From Armatimonadota bacterium (GTDB lineage: Bacteria; Bacteroidota; Ignavibacteria; OLB7), in assembly GCA_020850315.1 (NCBI GenBank), contig JADZEY010000090.1:1-64000 (forward strand): a DNA stretch of 64,000 bases. Direction: 5' to 3'. The position numbers and the translations under genes were made by a program. This document shows, one piece after another, positions 51,336-61,620 of this stretch (position 1 is the stretch's first letter; every line of letters starts with the position of its first letter). The notes below the pieces were generated by a model. It ran no database searches. It had not been told where the DNA came from and worked only from the letters and a program-made list of their open reading frames with translations.

Positions 51336-52241
51336 ATGCGTATCGCCATCATCGGTAATCCCGGGAAGCCCGATCTTCCCAACGCTGTCCGCGCCTTGCT
51401 GGAGATTTTGGATGAGCGCGGGGTTCCGGTGCTGTTGTATGAAGGGATGCGGGAGGAACTATCCGGCGTAGCCAGCGGGCGAGCGTTTGGGGCGTATCCC
51501 GAAATTCGCGCCAGTGCTACCTACGCCATTGCGTTCGGCGGCGATGGAACGATGCTTGGCGCAAGCCGAATGCTGGCGGGGTCGGGAATACCACTGGTGG
51601 GAGTGAATTTGGGGAAACTGGGATTTCTCGCCGAGTTCTCGGTGGCCTCGCTTGCCGGAACAATTGACGATTTGCTGGCGGGACGTTGCCGCATTGTGGA
51701 GCGCACGTTGCTGCAAGCTACCTTCCCCGATCTTTCCGAACAGGAACCGATTATTGCCCTGAACGACATCGTGTTCGACAAGCGTGGCGCGGGGCTGATG
51801 ATGCAGATGGAGACCTTCATCAACGGCGATTTTCTGGGGGCCTACCGTGCCGATGGATTGATCCTTTCCACCCCCACTGGCTCCACTGCCTACTCGCTGG
51901 CGGTTGGCGGCCCGGTGGTTGTCCCCAGCGCGCAGGTGATTGTGATGGCCCCGATTGCTCCGCATATGCTAACCGCCCGCCCCGTGGTGGTCCCCGACAC
52001 CGCCGTGATTGAGGTTTGCCCGATTGCCCAGCACGAGGGTGAAACCGCAACAATCATCGCCGATGGGCAACTGTACCGTAACCTTCCCATGCCCTTGCGG
52101 GTCTGTATCACGCGGCATCATGATACGGCTGCGCTTGTCAAGAGCAGCGCCACAACGTATTTTGATGTCCTTCGTGCCAAGCTCCTGTGGGGGGAAGAAG
52201 TCCGAACAGCACGGCATGAGGCAAAAAAAAACCAGCCGTAA
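51336..52241 (+). CDS. nadK: NAD kinase
   Basis: Phosphorylates NAD to NADP using ATP or polyphosphate. The 301-residue protein shows 'RIAIIGNPGKPD', the catalytic 'GGDGTMLGASRM', 'VGVNLGKLGFLAEF', 'LNDIVFDKRGAGLMM', 'DGLILSTPTGSTAYSLAVGG' and 'ARPVVVPDTAVIEV'. ATG 51336 is the first with homology; the frame from 51285 overlaps the ruvA stop. The short spacing to ruvA suggests a shared transcript. Confidence 0.94.
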   Translation: MRIAIIGNPGKPDLPNAVRALLEILDERGVPVLLYEGMREELSGVASGRAFGAYPEIRASATYAIAFGGDGTMLGASRMLAGSGIPLVGVNLGKLGFLAEFSVASLAGTIDDLLAGRCRIVERTLLQATFPDLSEQEPIIALNDIVFDKRGAGLMMQMETFINGDFLGAYRADGLILSTPTGSTAYSLAVGGPVVVPSAQVIVMAPIAPHMLTARPVVVPDTAVIEVCPIAQHEGETATIIADGQLYRNLPMPLRVCITRHHDTAALVKSSATTYFDVLRAKLLWGEEVRTARHEAKKNQP

Positions 52242-52319
52242 GGCTGCAACCGTCAGTCGCACGCTACCTGTGCAACCTTCCCGTTAACCTAACCAACAGC
52301 TTCTACTAGAGTAAAAATC

Positions 52320-52850
52320 ATGCGCACATTCTTCTTCCCTTCTGCACTGGCCGCACTGGCATTGCTGGCCTCTGCCTGTAGCGACACAACCTCGGCAACC
52401 ACCGATGAACTTGGCAAAACTACCGTCGAGGAAGTTCAAGCCAACAGCGCGTATGCGTGGTTCCCCGTTGGCTACGATGCCTACCCGACAGCAGCCGGCA
52501 AGGCGATATTCGACAGCAGCGTTGCCAAGATTAAAGCCAATTTCGACCCCACAAAGCACTCGATCACCATGGCGGTGAAACTGAACTGTGGTTGCACCGA
52601 AACCCAAAACACGTTCCCGCAAATCATGAAAACGCTGGATGCCGCCGGGGTTCCCCGCAGCAACGTCAGCATCTACGCCACCGACACCCGATTGAACGGC
52701 ATTGATTCGATTAAAACAGCCTACAGTATCAATGTTGCCCCGGTGTACATTGTGCTGAAAGGGGGGGATGTGAAAGGGCGGATTATCAAAGCCCCAACAA
52801 CCGGCAAAACGGTGGATCAAGATTTAGCTGACTTCTTCTCGGTCCCGTAA
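52320..52850 (+). CDS. Thioredoxin-fold-like lipoprotein
   Basis: A 176-residue lipoprotein with signal and lipobox 'LALLASAC'. The mature part has 'SITMAVKLNCGCTETQNTFP' with a CGC pair near where thioredoxins carry CxxC, then 'LDAAGVPRSNVSIYATDTR', and 'INVAPVYIVLKGGDVKGR', which resembles the cis-Pro strand of thioredoxins. The CxC pair is unusual, so redox activity is uncertain. It would sit in the outer membrane facing the periplasm. The gene stands alone between nadK and a strong terminator. Confidence 0.55.
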   Translation: MRTFFFPSALAALALLASACSDTTSATTDELGKTTVEEVQANSAYAWFPVGYDAYPTAAGKAIFDSSVAKIKANFDPTKHSITMAVKLNCGCTETQNTFPQIMKTLDAAGVPRSNVSIYATDTRLNGIDSIKTAYSINVAPVYIVLKGGDVKGRIIKAPTTGKTVDQDLADFFSVP

Positions 52851-52866
52851 ACGGAAGCGAATACCC

Positions 52867-52938
52867 GAACCAAACAGAAGCAGGACAGCCGAAGCATAGC
52901 GCTGCCCTGCTTCTTCTGTTTGGTTCCTATTTTTTTTG
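52867..52938 (+). terminator. Strong rho-independent terminator
   Basis: GAACCAAACAGAAG (from 52867) pairs with CTTCTGTTTGGTTC (to about 52927), extended by CAGG and CAGC with CCTG and GCTG. A run of T follows at 52930-52937. Confidence 0.88.
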
Positions 52939-53031
52939 CGCCACAACCGCCTTCCCCACACTTGCCCCACTACTCCATTCGTCATCCGGAGTACTTCCCA
53001 TGTCAATGGAGTATTCATCATTCCTTTCCCT

Positions 53032-55329
53032 ATGACTTTCTCGCAGTATCACCCCTTCCGGCGGCGTAGCTGGGTGGTGGGGTTGGCATTGGTTCTGATC
53101 TTTTTCCCGGCTCGCAGCCAAGCGCAACAGCAGGAATCCACGTTAAGCGGGTTCGTCAGCGATTCGGCCACCACCGAGAAGATGATCTCGGCAACGGTTG
53201 CACTGCGTGGAACAACCCTGGGCGCGCTGACCAACAAGCAAGGGTTCTTCACCATCAAGGGGATCCCCGCCGGAACCTACACCGTCACCGTCAGTTTTGT
53301 TGGCTACCGCCGGATTGAGCAATCGCTGACGTTGGCCCCCGGGGAATCGAAACGGGTCAACTTCCAGCTTGCACCGAACACCGTTACCTCCAAGGAGATC
53401 ACCGTCACCGCCGACGATGAAGTGGAACGCCGCCAGATACTGGTAAGCCGTGTGGATATTCCGGTGGAGCAACTGAGCCAGCTACGGATCGGTGGCGAGT
53501 CCGATGTCTTCCGCGCATTGCAATATCTGCCCGGCGTGCTGACCAGTTCGCAGCTTTCCAGCGGGCTGTACATTCGGGGCGGTTCGCCGGATCAAAACCT
53601 TGTGCTGATTGATGGCTCAACGGTCTATAATCCTTCCCACCTTCTCGGTTTTTTCTCCACGTTCAACCCCGATGCAGTCAAGAATGTGGAGCTGATAAAA
53701 GGGGGATATCCGGCTGAGTATGGCGGGCGGCTTTCGGCGGTGCTGGACCTGACGCAGAAGGATGGCAACCGCGAAAACGTGGAGGGGGTTGCCTCGGTTG
53801 GGGCAATCGCATCGCGGCTGTCGCTGCAGGGGCCGCTGGGCGCGGGATCGTGGTTTATCGGCGGGCGGCGCACCTACCTTGATCTGATTTTGGGATTGCT
53901 CCCGCAAGACCCCGCCGAGCCGTTCCCCGATTTTGCGTTCTACGATGCCAACGCCAAACTCACCCAGAACCTTAGCGATAACGACATTATCTCCGCCAGC
54001 GGTTTTCTTAGCCGCGACGACCTTAGCCTGAACGGTGGCGGGATTGAATTCAACGTCCACATCGGCAACCAAACTGGGGCGTTGCGCTGGAACCACATCT
54101 TCAACGAAAGCCTGTTCTCGGTGCTGAACGTCAGCGGAAGCCAGTACCAAAACGGCTTTGTGGGGAACAACAGCGGGTTCGGGTTCATTGTAGAGAACAC
54201 CATCACCGATTACACAGCCAAGGGGAGCACCGAGTGGTTTATCACCAACGATGCCACGCTGAAAGGGGGATTCGAGGTCACGAACTACACGTTCGATTAC
54301 TACCAGAACACCACCGGAAGCGACACGGCAATCGCCAGCGGAACGCAGCAGGCCGGGTTGACGAATGTGGAGATTCGGGACTGGACCTACGCGGCGTTTC
54401 TTCAGGGAAACTACCAGGTGGCGGACCTGCTGGGGCTGCAAGCGGGATTGCGCGTTGACCACTACGGCCAGTTGCAGCAAACCTATTTCGATCCACGGTT
54501 GGCACTGCGGCTGCAAGTTCAGCCCGGCGTTGCTGTGAAAGGGGCGTGGGGGATATTCCATCAGTATCTGCACCTTGCCTCGCTTCCGGATTTCTCCTTC
54601 TTCGACACCTGGCTTCCCACCGACTCCAGCTCGATTCCCAGCATCGGCACCCACTACATTCTTGGCCTGGAAACCGAACCGTGGGAGGGGGTAGATGTGA
54701 ACTTGGATCTGTACTACAAGACGATGGAGAACATCACCGAACTGAATCGCTTCAACACGCGGTCGGGAACAGTATCGCAGATTTTTTACACGGGCGATGG
54801 GCACTCGTACGGTGCCGAGTTGTTTGTGCAAAAACGGGCGGGCCGGCTAACGGGATGGGTGGGATACGGCTTGGGATTTATTGCTTCGCGGTTCGACAGC
54901 ATCAATGGCGGAAGGGAATTTCGGCCAAAGTACGACCGCCGGCACGACGTAAAACTGGTGGCGCAGTACAAGATCAACGACCGCTGGGAAGTTGGCGCGT
55001 CGTTCACGTTTCAATCCGGGCAATCGTACACCGGGGCAACCTCGCGGTTCCGAACAAACCTGCCCGGTGACACCGTTGCTGCCGATGTTGTGATCCCTTC
55101 CGAGCGGTTTGGGCTGCGGCTGCCGGCATCGCACCAACTGAACATCAACGCCAACTACAACTCCACCCTGTTTGGTCTACCGATGCGGCTGCTGATTGAT
55201 CTGTACAACGTCTATTCCCGGCGCGACATCTGGTTCCGCTACTACGACACCACCACCGACGAAACGAAGGTCACGGATGTTCGCCTGCTACCAATCATTC
55301 CATCGGTCGCGCTGGAGGTGAAATTCTGA
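53032..55329 (+). CDS. TonB-dependent receptor with carboxypeptidase-like N-terminal domain
   Basis: Outer-membrane import barrel of 765 residues. A signal peptide (cut after 'ARSQAQ') precedes a CarboxypepD_reg-like domain ('LSGFVSDSATTEKMISATVA', 'LTNKQGFFTIKGIPAGTYTV'), then the plug ('DVFRALQYLPGVLTSSQLSS', 'IRGGSPDQNLVLIDG', 'ELIKGGYPAEYGGRLSAVLD') and a barrel of alternating aromatic strands ending 'SVALEVKF' with the terminal Phe. Its TGA overlaps the ATG of the DUF4249 gene. Such pairs in Bacteroidota take up large ligands; the ligand here is unknown. The frame to 52936 is not conserved. Confidence 0.9.
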   Translation: MTFSQYHPFRRRSWVVGLALVLIFFPARSQAQQQESTLSGFVSDSATTEKMISATVALRGTTLGALTNKQGFFTIKGIPAGTYTVTVSFVGYRRIEQSLTLAPGESKRVNFQLAPNTVTSKEITVTADDEVERRQILVSRVDIPVEQLSQLRIGGESDVFRALQYLPGVLTSSQLSSGLYIRGGSPDQNLVLIDGSTVYNPSHLLGFFSTFNPDAVKNVELIKGGYPAEYGGRLSAVLDLTQKDGNRENVEGVASVGAIASRLSLQGPLGAGSWFIGGRRTYLDLILGLLPQDPAEPFPDFAFYDANAKLTQNLSDNDIISASGFLSRDDLSLNGGGIEFNVHIGNQTGALRWNHIFNESLFSVLNVSGSQYQNGFVGNNSGFGFIVENTITDYTAKGSTEWFITNDATLKGGFEVTNYTFDYYQNTTGSDTAIASGTQQAGLTNVEIRDWTYAAFLQGNYQVADLLGLQAGLRVDHYGQLQQTYFDPRLALRLQVQPGVAVKGAWGIFHQYLHLASLPDFSFFDTWLPTDSSSIPSIGTHYILGLETEPWEGVDVNLDLYYKTMENITELNRFNTRSGTVSQIFYTGDGHSYGAELFVQKRAGRLTGWVGYGLGFIASRFDSINGGREFRPKYDRRHDVKLVAQYKINDRWEVGASFTFQSGQSYTGATSRFRTNLPGDTVAADVVIPSERFGLRLPASHQLNINANYNSTLFGLPMRLLIDLYNVYSRRDIWFRYYDTTTDETKVTDVRLLPIIPSVALEVKF

Positions 55330-56219
55330 TGAAACGCCGCCACTATCGCCTGCTTCCTGCTCTCAGTTCCATCGCCTTGCTGCTGGCGTTTGCTGGCTGC
55401 GAAGACCCCGCGCCAACCGACTACATTCCGCAGAACGTCGTCACGGCATATTTGATTGTGGATGCGCCGATCCACGGCATTACGGTCTCGCGATCGCAGG
55501 CGGTTGCCGATTCCTTCAAGTACGCCAACAGCGTTATCCGCGATGCCGATGTTCGGATTATCGAGGGGGAGCAGGTTCACCAGTTGCAGTACCGGAACGA
55601 CCACAACAACATCGGCCAGTACTACCTTCCCGACACCGCCATGTTGGTGAAACCGGAAACGCGCTACCGATTGGAGATTACGTTAAGCGATGGCGGGCGC
55701 ATCACCGGCGAAACCGTGACCCCTGCGCGGGTTGCTTGGGTGAAGCCGCCGCGCCAGATGCTGCAATACCCAGCCGACACCGCCAATCTCCCTTCCCCCG
55801 ATTCCCTCAGTTTTGCGTGGACGGCGATGCAGGGGATCCGTGAGTATATCATCAGCGTTTCCTGCTTGGATTCGTTGGAATATGGCCGCTACTTGACCCC
55901 AGCAACTGCGGAGAAGAACCGGCGCACCAGCAGTGTTATCAATCAGAACGCGCGGCGGCGGTACGACGAAACCACACGTTGGGCATTTGTGCAGACCACC
56001 AAACTGCCGTTGGTTTGGTTCGCCTACAAGTGGTATGGCCTGCATGAACTCACGTTGTACGCCCCCGATCCGAACATGGTGGAATGGTTCAAGCAAACAC
56101 GGTTTGGGCCGAATGAGTTCAACGCACTCCTTTCTACTGTGCGGGGGGATGGCATCGGTGTATTTGGCTCGGCATCAGTGGTGCGCCAGCAGCAATTTGT
56201 GCTAAAAAACCAGCCCTAA
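55329..56219 (+). CDS. DUF4249 lipoprotein, partner of the TonB-dependent receptor
   Basis: A 296-residue lipoprotein with lipobox 'LLLAFAGC'. The mature part has the DUF4249 layout: 'VVTAYLIVDAPIHGITVSRS', 'VIRDADVRIIEGEQVHQL', 'LVKPETRYRLEITLSDGGRI', and a closing 'VFGSASVVRQQQFVL'. It is translated through a 1-bp overlap with the receptor stop. DUF4249 proteins are usually encoded next to TonB receptors as surface partners. Its 3' end overlaps the convergent BNR pseudogene by 18 bp. Confidence 0.82.
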   Translation: MKRRHYRLLPALSSIALLLAFAGCEDPAPTDYIPQNVVTAYLIVDAPIHGITVSRSQAVADSFKYANSVIRDADVRIIEGEQVHQLQYRNDHNNIGQYYLPDTAMLVKPETRYRLEITLSDGGRITGETVTPARVAWVKPPRQMLQYPADTANLPSPDSLSFAWTAMQGIREYIISVSCLDSLEYGRYLTPATAEKNRRTSSVINQNARRRYDETTRWAFVQTTKLPLVWFAYKWYGLHELTLYAPDPNMVEWFKQTRFGPNEFNALLSTVRGDGIGVFGSASVVRQQQFVLKNQP

Positions 56220-58687
56220 CGCGGGGAAGGGAAATGGTGTTGGGTGCGTTAGATTTTGCGATCCAAAGCCTAATAAGCAGAAATACAATCCGTGTAATTG
56301 TTGAGGTAATTGGATCTGTTCTTTATCAAAGCCGTGCAATGTGGCTTGAAAAACGATTATTCCAACCACGTCGTACAATTCTATTTTCATCCCATCTATC
56401 CCTCCATGGACAATAATACTTCCATCACGTATTCCGTAACTGATATGCGGCACTACTTGATCTGCTACAGTAGTTGTATAGCTTGGTGCTAAGCTGCGTC
56501 GGGCAAAAAAAGGATCATCATTCCAACCGCCATTCCAGTTATACAAGTATGCATCATCATCATTTACTGCTACTCTCAAGTTAGAAGTTAATTCAGTGAC
56601 TTCCCCTTGGAGAAGCACTGTGGATTGCAAGCTATCTGCGGAGTAATAGATGGAGGCATTTTTTCCAAACAAGTATAATTCGCCAAATTTTCCCCATTTA
56701 GCAGCTTGTACTCTAAACGAGGTTGGTATGGAAGACTTGTTAGTAACAGACCAAGTTTTTCCATAATTATTTGATCGTAGAAGTAGCCACTGGTTGTTGG
56801 CATCCCCGGTCTCGCTAATAGCTACCCATTCACCGTTGCTGAATTTATGTATTCCATAACCTTTTCCCACATAGGATAATGCCCATGATTTGCCCCCATC
56901 TGTTGTTCGTAGCAATGTATCGGGATCATTAACGCGGTTTTTGATGATTCGGCCAATTCCAGTATCACGATCCATCATGCTAATTTCTTGGAAATCAATA
57001 GCTGATATTTGATTCCAAGTTGCCCCATTGTCATTGCTTTGAGATAACCCTCTGAAGTTTTCACCAAAAAGGAATAATCGATCGTGTTGTTGATCGTTAG
57101 ATCGTTAGATGGAATAGCTATTAATTGTGGTTCATTTGCATAGCCGCTAAATATAGCACCCCCAATCTGCCATGTTTCACCTCCATCATGTGTGGTTACT
57201 GCTGCAACATAATCTGATGTGTCGCCACTGAATTGCGCGATACCTACAATACTCTGTTGATCCCTTGCCGTATCTACAAACGTAGCAGCTACAAGCGACA
57301 TGAAACCGGAAGGTATTTCGGTGCCTTTTCCAATATCTTTCCAAGAGTCCCCACGATCGCTACTACGTAGAATGCTGCGATGATAGCGACCTACAATAAC
57401 TCTATCACGGCAAGTAGCTACGGCCGTAATTGGCACATACACTGGGGTGTTGCGTTGCCATGTTATACCAGCATCATTACTCCGCGCAACAACGATGCCG
57501 GCACCAACCATGTAATAATGGAGCGAATCAAGAGCATAGCCAGAGGCAGCAGATCCAAGTGAAATTGGATGATAGAATGATTGCCAAGTCTTGCCTGCAT
57601 CATAAGTGCGATAGCTTACGGATCCACCAAAAAAATTATTCGAGACTCTGAAAGCAACCCAATGATATTTTGAAATAAAATTGAGGTTCCGTGCATCAAT
57701 AAAATCAGGCAATACATTGGAAGCCCAAGATTTCCCATCATCACTTGAATGGTAGATGTAGTGAAGCTCTACGCCAGGGCGGGTTGTGTCTTGAATGTGA
57801 TCTACAATAAAAAGAGAATTATCTACGCTACGGCGAAAATAGTTCTTGATACGTAGATCAATCAGCGTGGGGTGGGTGTCTTGCCAAAATGGCAGACGAT
57901 TCCATTCTATAGTTTTTAGATTCAAATGAATTTGCGCAAGGTAGTAAACGGTGATAGGCTGATTGTTTTTTAAGCCCTTCACCAAAGCAATAACACGAAC
58001 AGTTTGCGAATCTGGGACATCAAATGTTCGATACCAATCTACAATGATACCAGCTTGTTGGTCAAAGTCAGATGGGATTGGAAATGATCCAAATGGAGTT
58101 GTTCGTGAAATCTCAGAATAATATGCGCCATTATACTTGTACAGTTGGATGCTATCACCGAATTGCCAAGTTGTACCAGCATCGGTAGAAATTAACAACC
58201 GACGATTATACCCTGTAATCGTATCAGAATCTGGTGTTGTCAGTTGCTGGGATGTTTCGGCTAAAGCAATAAGCGTTCCATTTGGCCCACCATTCGAGCT
58301 GCTTGTATAATTCAAATTAATGGAAGGGTCAGCAATAGATGGTTGAATTAAGCTCCATGTCTCTCCATTATCTTGAGTATAATAGCCAATCCTATCATTG
58401 CCAAACGAGGAACCATATCCATCTGAAAACAAAGAGTGAGGGATTGGAGCATTCCCGAAATTCCATGACTGCCCACCATCAATAGTTCGGAATCCACGAG
58501 CATTTGCTGAAATGAAACCATTCATAGTATCTCGAAAAAAAATACCAGAGGGAGATCGTTCATTACTAGGAATCTTGTCATCAAGACCAAATTCTATTTT
58601 CTGCCAGACCTTTTGAGCATAAGTATTCGTAGCAGTTACCGCTAAGCAGAACAGCACTATGGAGGCAATGTGTTTCTTTTTCATCAT
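56202..58687 (-). pseudogene. Ycf48/BNR-repeat secreted protein, broken by an 8-bp duplication
   Basis: Two frames make one gene. From ATG 58684 or 58687 a signal peptide ('HIASIVLFCLAVTATNTYAQ') leads into repeated 'DGGQSWNFG', 'DAGTTWQFG', 'DGKSWAS', 'DAGITWQRN' and 'DGGETWQIGG' blades. At 57093-57108 an exact 8-bp tandem duplication shifts the frame, and translation would stop at 56975. Removing one copy restores 'PSNDQQHDRLFLFGENFRGL' and continues with the next blade into the second frame (to 56202). That frame ends with a degraded T9SS-like tail ('MKIELYDVVGIIVF'). It looks AT-richer than its neighbours. It could be a recent mutation, a switching site or a sequence error. Confidence 0.8.
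57093..57108 (+). repeat. 8-bp tandem duplication (ATCGTTAG x2)
   Basis: ATCGTTAGATCGTTAG: two exact copies inside the BNR gene. Deleting one copy joins the two reading frames without other change. Confidence 0.85.
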
Positions 58688-58900
58688 GTTTAGAGTGTTG
58701 CCAGAAGGAACGGCGCAACGATACGGAGAGGAGAAAACCAGCACAATGCAGAGAAATCACCCTTGATTTGAGGAGCGATTAGGAGAAAATAACAAACAAA
58801 GGGATGGTATCGAAGCCAGCCTATGAACATCTGAGATCCCATACCACCCCTTTCTCTTTCTGTTTTGCCAGGCCTACGAACGGCGTTCCGTCTCCATCGC

Positions 58901-61408
58901 TTATATCCCAAGCTCTACCCGCGCCCCAATCATCCGTGGGTGCCCAAAGTGTGTGCCCCCGAAACTGGATTCAAATTTGTAGAGGTAGGGGGTATCCAGC
59001 AGGTTGGTTGCGGTGACGGCAAGGCGGCCATGCAGCGTATGCAGTGCCTGGAACTCATATCCAACAGCCAAATCCACCGTTGCGTGCGGGGCAACCGATT
59101 TATCGGGCGAGCCGGGTTCCTCGCTTTCCAGCGCGAGGAGGTCAAGCACGGCATCGGAGTAGCCACGGGCGCGCAATTCGGCGCGGGATGCTTCGGGGGC
59201 CAGGCCGTTGCCGTTGGCATCGGTCAGATCGAACGGCAACCCGGAATCGAAGCGGGCATCGAACAGGACAAACAACCCCACCGGAAGATGCCAGCCCATG
59301 TTCAGCACAGCCGTCAAGATTTGGTTGTGTTCGGTTGGGAAGATGTCTTCCCCGGCGAACGGGTGCGAGTAGTTGTGCCCTTCTTCACCGAAGATCAACC
59401 CTGCGGCAATCGGCGACGACCCATCCTCCGGTTTCATCCCCAACGCCACGCAACTGCTGACCGAAAGTGCCCCCTCAAGGTTGTGCCATTTGTGCAGCGA
59501 TGCGCGAACCTCACCGCCGGCCACCACCCCCTGTTTCAGGTTCAGCGGGAAGATGATGCCGGAGTTGCCAAGCTCGGCCTTCACGATAAAGTCATCAATC
59601 AGCTTGCCGAACGTTGCTACATCAACATCGAGATATTCGTTTGCGGCCCACCCCGCGCCAAGCTCTATCACGTGGGATTTCTCGCTGCGGACCTGCGTCG
59701 GTACGTCCCCTTGTTCGATGCCGCTCAGCATCTGGGCCTGTGGCGAGCTGGAGACCAGGATGTTCTCGATTGGAGCTTGCATCACAATCCGCCCGTAGCT
59801 TCCGCGGAACACCAGCTGATCGTTGTAGCGGTAGCTTGCCGCCAGCCGTGGCGAAATGGCAATTTCTTGCTCGAACAGGTCGAACATATCGAAGCGAACA
59901 CCTGCGTTCACTATCCATTCATCAACAGCAATCCGATCCTGTATCCATGCCGAAGCGCGCGTTCCGGTTTTCTGCTGATCCACCAGAAACGGCGTGCCGC
60001 CCTGCGTGAGGTCGTACGGGCGGTAGCGATTATCCCCGCCAGCAATGTTCGGATCCGAGAGCGCGGGGTTGACGACTGCAAAGGTGAAAAACTCCTTGAG
60101 CGGGAAGGACTCACCGCCGATGCCAGCGTTCAGTGTGTTGCTGTGGCCGAACCAATCGGTTGGTGAGGTCAGTTCCAACTGGCCCCCGGTTGCGCCGTTC
60201 GACCGGTCGGCACCGATAAAAAACTTCTCGTTTTCGGCAACGGCTTTTGCGGAATCTTGCGGGGTGGCGATTCGCATCAGCCCGCCGCTGGTGGCCTTTG
60301 CCGTGGCGTTGCGGTGATAGGCCATCAGGCTAAGCTGAGCGGTTTCCCCAACTGAAATTCCCAGCCGTGCGCCGGCCATGTAATCGCGCAATTCTTGCCG
60401 CTGATCCTGTGCTGGTGTGGCAATTTTCCCGTTGGGGATGGAATAGTTTGTGGTGTTGTACGCCCCCAGCACGCTTAGGCTGGCCGAGTTGCTCAGGATT
60501 GCGTTGATTTTCCCGAAGGCGTGTAGCCCATCTCCATCATCGTGGATTGGATCCCCTTCGGCAATGGGGTCCAGATAGTGTTCGCTGCTGGAGCCGCTGA
60601 CGGTGAAGCATCCGGCAAGTTGGCCATCCAGATTGCCGCCGCCAGTGACGGAGAAATCGTTGGTGTGGTAGCTTCCAACACCCGCCGAGGCTGTCAGGAA
60701 ACTTGGCGCGTCGAACCCCGATTTGGTGGTAATGGCCAGCACCCCAGCGGCGGCCACGCCGTAGCGCGCATCCAGCCCGCCGGTTTGGATGTTGACGGCT
60801 TTGAGAGTGTTGGCATCGAACAAGCTGGAATAAACCCGGGTGAGGTTGGTGGTGATCGGGATACCATCCACCACGTACTGAAGCTGGGCATCTTCGCCGC
60901 GGACGTGCAGGCGGCCATCTTCGTCCGGCACAACGCCGGGGGTTGCCAGCAGCGCGGACTCAATCCGCTTGCCCCCGTCAATCACCGGAAGCTCCTGCAA
61001 GGCATGGGCGGTGAAGAAGGTTGCGGTTCCCAAACGGTCGCGGCTGATGCGATCCTCGGTGACAACTACCTCGCGCGCTTGCACGGTGGGCGTGGCATCC
61101 ATCGTCACGGCCACCGGAATGGCCGATTGAACAGCAACCAGTTGATTGGCTACGGGAAGATTATCGCTGTACATCTGGATGCGGTAGCTGGCAAACGGGA
61201 CATCGTAGAAGGTGAAGGCCCCCGCCGCCGCAACCGGAAGCGATTGCACCACAGCCCCGCTTCGGATTTCGATCAGTTCGGCGCGTACTGGCGCGCTTGC
61301 GCTTGGGAGGTTCAGGATTGTTCCGGTGATGGTTCCGGCGGAGCGTTGTGCAAGGGCGGTGGTGGTTGCTGCCAACATGGCGGCGGCAACCAGAGAGAAG
61401 TGTTTCAT
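58901..61408 (-). CDS. TonB-dependent receptor
   Basis: Outer-membrane import barrel of 835 residues. A signal peptide (MKHFSLVAAAMLAATTTA, 'LAQ') precedes a CarboxypepD_reg-like domain ('AGTITGTILNLPSASAPVRA', 'FTFYDVPFASYRIQM'), then the plug ('RKR'-poor 'RIESALLATPGVVPDEDGRL', 'VRGEDAQLQYVVDGIPITT', 'VNIQTGGLDARYGVAAAG') and a barrel with 'GARVELGI' at the end. Family homology starts at ATG 61408. It lies downstream of, and co-directional with, a tonB-like gene but has its own gap with a terminator between. Its ligand is unknown. Confidence 0.9.
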   Translation of the reverse strand: MKHFSLVAAAMLAATTTALAQRSAGTITGTILNLPSASAPVRAELIEIRSGAVVQSLPVAAAGAFTFYDVPFASYRIQMYSDNLPVANQLVAVQSAIPVAVTMDATPTVQAREVVVTEDRISRDRLGTATFFTAHALQELPVIDGGKRIESALLATPGVVPDEDGRLHVRGEDAQLQYVVDGIPITTNLTRVYSSLFDANTLKAVNIQTGGLDARYGVAAAGVLAITTKSGFDAPSFLTASAGVGSYHTNDFSVTGGGNLDGQLAGCFTVSGSSSEHYLDPIAEGDPIHDDGDGLHAFGKINAILSNSASLSVLGAYNTTNYSIPNGKIATPAQDQRQELRDYMAGARLGISVGETAQLSLMAYHRNATAKATSGGLMRIATPQDSAKAVAENEKFFIGADRSNGATGGQLELTSPTDWFGHSNTLNAGIGGESFPLKEFFTFAVVNPALSDPNIAGGDNRYRPYDLTQGGTPFLVDQQKTGTRASAWIQDRIAVDEWIVNAGVRFDMFDLFEQEIAISPRLAASYRYNDQLVFRGSYGRIVMQAPIENILVSSSPQAQMLSGIEQGDVPTQVRSEKSHVIELGAGWAANEYLDVDVATFGKLIDDFIVKAELGNSGIIFPLNLKQGVVAGGEVRASLHKWHNLEGALSVSSCVALGMKPEDGSSPIAAGLIFGEEGHNYSHPFAGEDIFPTEHNQILTAVLNMGWHLPVGLFVLFDARFDSGLPFDLTDANGNGLAPEASRAELRARGYSDAVLDLLALESEEPGSPDKSVAPHATVDLAVGYEFQALHTLHGRLAVTATNLLDTPYLYKFESSFGGTHFGHPRMIGARVELGI

Positions 61409-61492
61409 GGAGGTTGTGTGGAAATTGAGAGTTAGAGAGGCACACTGACAGCGGCTTGTAAACTCTCATTTTTTTCCCCTGTGGCAATACAA

Positions 61493-61540
61493 AATTTTCG
61501 CGGCATGGTATTGTGGTGAGCAATGCCATGCCGCAAAAAT
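61493..61540 (-). terminator. Terminator after the tonB-like gene
   Basis: On the minus strand GCGGCATGGCATTG and CAATACCATGCCGC form a 14-pair stem (one mismatch) around CTCACCA, flanked by A-rich and T-rich sequence. It lies between the tonB-like gene and the receptor. Confidence 0.75.
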
Positions 61541-61620
61541 TTCAGACCTCCACTTCCTCCCGTCCTCACTCACCTTCCGCAAAACCATGCTGGAGCTTGG
61601 TGATTGGAGTGCCTCGGTGT

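Noticed and set aside
56975..58744. Two separate genes, 56202-56978 and 56975-58744
   Set aside because: The 8-bp duplication accounts for the break, and the BNR blade text continues across it in the other frame.
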